A stretch of DNA of 64,000 nucleotides from Reyranellaceae bacterium (GTDB taxonomy: Bacteria; Pseudomonadota; Alphaproteobacteria; Reyranellales; Reyranellaceae): the NCBI GenBank assembly GCA_022844045.1, contig JALHMM010000011.1, positions 40,129-104,128 on the forward strand, written 5' to 3'. Below, piece after piece: positions 62,943 through 64,000 of this stretch. The notes under the pieces were generated by a model that was given only the letters and a program-made list of their open reading frames with translations, made no database searches and was not told the origin of the DNA. Each line of letters opens with the position of its first letter. Position 1 is the stretch's first letter. Position numbers and translations under genes: made by a program.

Positions 62943-64000
62943 ATGACAGCCTCCTTCCGCCGTGTTTTCTCAGGTTGGGTGACCGGGCTACTGGTTCCTG
63001 CCGTCCTGTGCGGTCAGGTGGCGGCGCAGCCCGCGCCGCTCGTTGACCGCATCGCGCGTAACGATGGCGACTGGCGGTCGCAGGTTCGCGACTACCTGAT
63101 CGGCAACAGCGGTGCCGCGGATCGGAGCCAGATCACGGATCGGGCGGTCGAGCTGATCAAGCAGTTGCACGAGCGGTGCCGTGGTGGTGGCTGTGGAGCG
63201 GCTGGCAGCCCAGGCGCAGCTGGCGGCCCAGGCACGGCTGGCGGCCCGGCTACGGCAGGCGGCCCCTCTGCCGCGGTGCAGGATGTCGCCCGGATCGCCA
63301 GCGGCGCGGTCTGCGCGGCCTATCCGATCGATACGGTCTGCGTGCGCCGCTGGACGGTGCCGGCCAACATCCAGGCCTTCGACTTCGATCCGGCCCGTGC
63401 GCCCGTGTATCCCGGCATGACGCCGATCCGCCCGGGCGATGCGCGCATCACCGGCGGCGAGCGCGGTGTGCGCTACAACGACGCCTACCCCGCCTCGGGC
63501 GACTCGTTGCTCGATGTGCGCTCCTTCAGGGTGCCTGCGCCCAACGGCTTGCTGCGCGTGTCGCTGATCAGCGGCAAGCGACCGCTGGCCCAGGCGCTGT
63601 CCTCGCCGTTCGGCCGCACGCTGACCGCCAATGGCCAGCCCTTCGACATCGTCGCCGCTGGTCCGGACCGGTGGATTCCGCGCGGCGCGCTGGCCACCGG
63701 CACGGCTGAGCAGGTTTTCGTCGCCAACAACATCCTGCCCGGCAGCGCGCCATCGATCATCTTCGAGGTCGAGAACACCCAGGGCGCGCTCGAGCTGATC
63801 TTCCCGCAGGGTGCCGAGATTGGTGCGCTGCTGGTCGAGCCGGCCAACCTGCCGTCGACCCTGGTGCTCGACTCGACGGCGCGCGCCACCGGCCTGCTCA
63901 CTAACGACACCTGCCTGCGCGAGCGCGAGAAGCTCGACAGGGTGCTGGCCGGCCTGCCGTTGTCGGTGCCGCCGCCGCGCTCGCCGCCGCCGCCGCCCCC
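62943..64000 (+). CDS. exported protein of unknown function, 3' end outside window
   Basis: At least 352 codons without a stop, running off the right edge. A leader (RVFSGWVTGLLVPAVLCGQVAAQ) ends near AAQ-PAP, a probable Sec signal. A Cys-containing spacer (CRGGGCG) and a Gly/Ala/Pro-rich linker with repeated GGP (about residues 80-110) follow. The next 200 residues look like a beta-rich domain (VCAAYPIDTVCVRRWTVPANIQAF, GVRYNDAYPASGDSLLDVRSF, LIFPQGAEIGALLVEPANL). The visible end becomes Pro-rich. An AGGAAG lies ahead of the ATG. I do not recognise a family. Its divergence from the type I exporter may be meaningful. Confidence 0.85.
   Translation, partial: MTASFRRVFSGWVTGLLVPAVLCGQVAAQPAPLVDRIARNDGDWRSQVRDYLIGNSGAADRSQITDRAVELIKQLHERCRGGGCGAAGSPGAAGGPGTAGGPATAGGPSAAVQDVARIASGAVCAAYPIDTVCVRRWTVPANIQAFDFDPARAPVYPGMTPIRPGDARITGGERGVRYNDAYPASGDSLLDVRSFRVPAPNGLLRVSLISGKRPLAQALSSPFGRTLTANGQPFDIVAAGPDRWIPRGALATGTAEQVFVANNILPGSAPSIIFEVENTQGALELIFPQGAEIGALLVEPANLPSTLVLDSTARATGLLTNDTCLREREKLDRVLAGLPLSVPPPRSPPPPP

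Noticed and set aside
62750..63046. 98-codon frame overlapping the start of the last gene
   Set aside because: It is out of frame with the exported protein, lies partly in the promoter region, and encodes Arg/Ile-rich low-complexity sequence.

Overview
The window is 64 kb of GC-rich chromosomal DNA from an alphaproteobacterium. The evidence is a SAM-II-type riboswitch before metK, the truB-rpsO-pnp order, the rsmI-yraN-gshB cluster next to lpoA, and short palindromic intergenic repeats. I cannot name the genus from the sequence alone. Coding density is high and most genes are housekeeping. The accessory parts are the two RTX genes, one insertion sequence, and a secretion/polysaccharide block at the right edge.

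Layout. Positions 1-11 kb: the 3' part of gpsA, small genes (EVE, TPR, EamA permease, glutaminyl cyclase, GYD), a large zinc-ribbon/adenylyl-cyclase/ATPase/TPR regulator, riboswitch-led metK, a cbpA-cbpM chaperone pair and a CorC-like CBS protein. 11-14 kb: a ThDP enzyme and a DUF2272 lipoprotein. 14-20.5 kb: two large paralogous RTX proteins in tandem, separated by a decayed copy of the cobT 3' end. This shows that the unit RTX gene + promoter + cobT tail was duplicated. 20.5-23.6 kb: cobT divergent from cobS-cobC-cobU (lower-ligand assembly of cobalamin). 23.6-35 kb: permease, SYLF protein, cupin, ankyrin protein, gshB, sirB1-like, yraN, rsmI, lpoA-like, lysE-like, HIT, ada and smr. 35-43 kb: TPR protein, yggS, an OmpA-family porin, truB-rpsO-pnp and one orphan gene. 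43-54 kb: cysK, NIPSNAP, a MoeB/ThiF-DsrE pair, an IS1182-type element inside a REP palindrome, msrA, an amidohydrolase, a thiolase-like/DUF35 pair, a PlsB-like acyltransferase with YihY, and a 2-hydroxyacid dehydrogenase. 54-64 kb: SH3 protein, a Wzc/ExoP-type tyrosine autokinase, a type I secretion adaptor and ABC exporter, and the start of a divergent exported protein.

How the parts fit. The two RTX proteins have Ca-binding repeats, no N-terminal signal peptide and C-terminal export-type tails, but no exporter beside them. The HlyB/HlyD-like pair about 40 kb away is the only type I exporter in view and is a plausible but unproven partner. The exporter has its own candidate promoter with a perfect inverted repeat between the -35 and -10 boxes. 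Sulfur and methyl metabolism recurs (metK, cysK, msrA, MoeB-like/DsrE), as does cobalamin assembly.

The most notable observations are the SAM-II element, the RTX/cobT tandem duplication with its pseudogene scar, the IS insertion that bisects a REP arm and can be read against an intact copy 5 kb away, the thiolase-like protein without its nucleophilic Cys paired with a DUF35 protein, and the unlinked RTX and exporter loci. I found no CRISPR array, tRNA, rRNA or prophage, and no clear undescribed multi-gene defence system.
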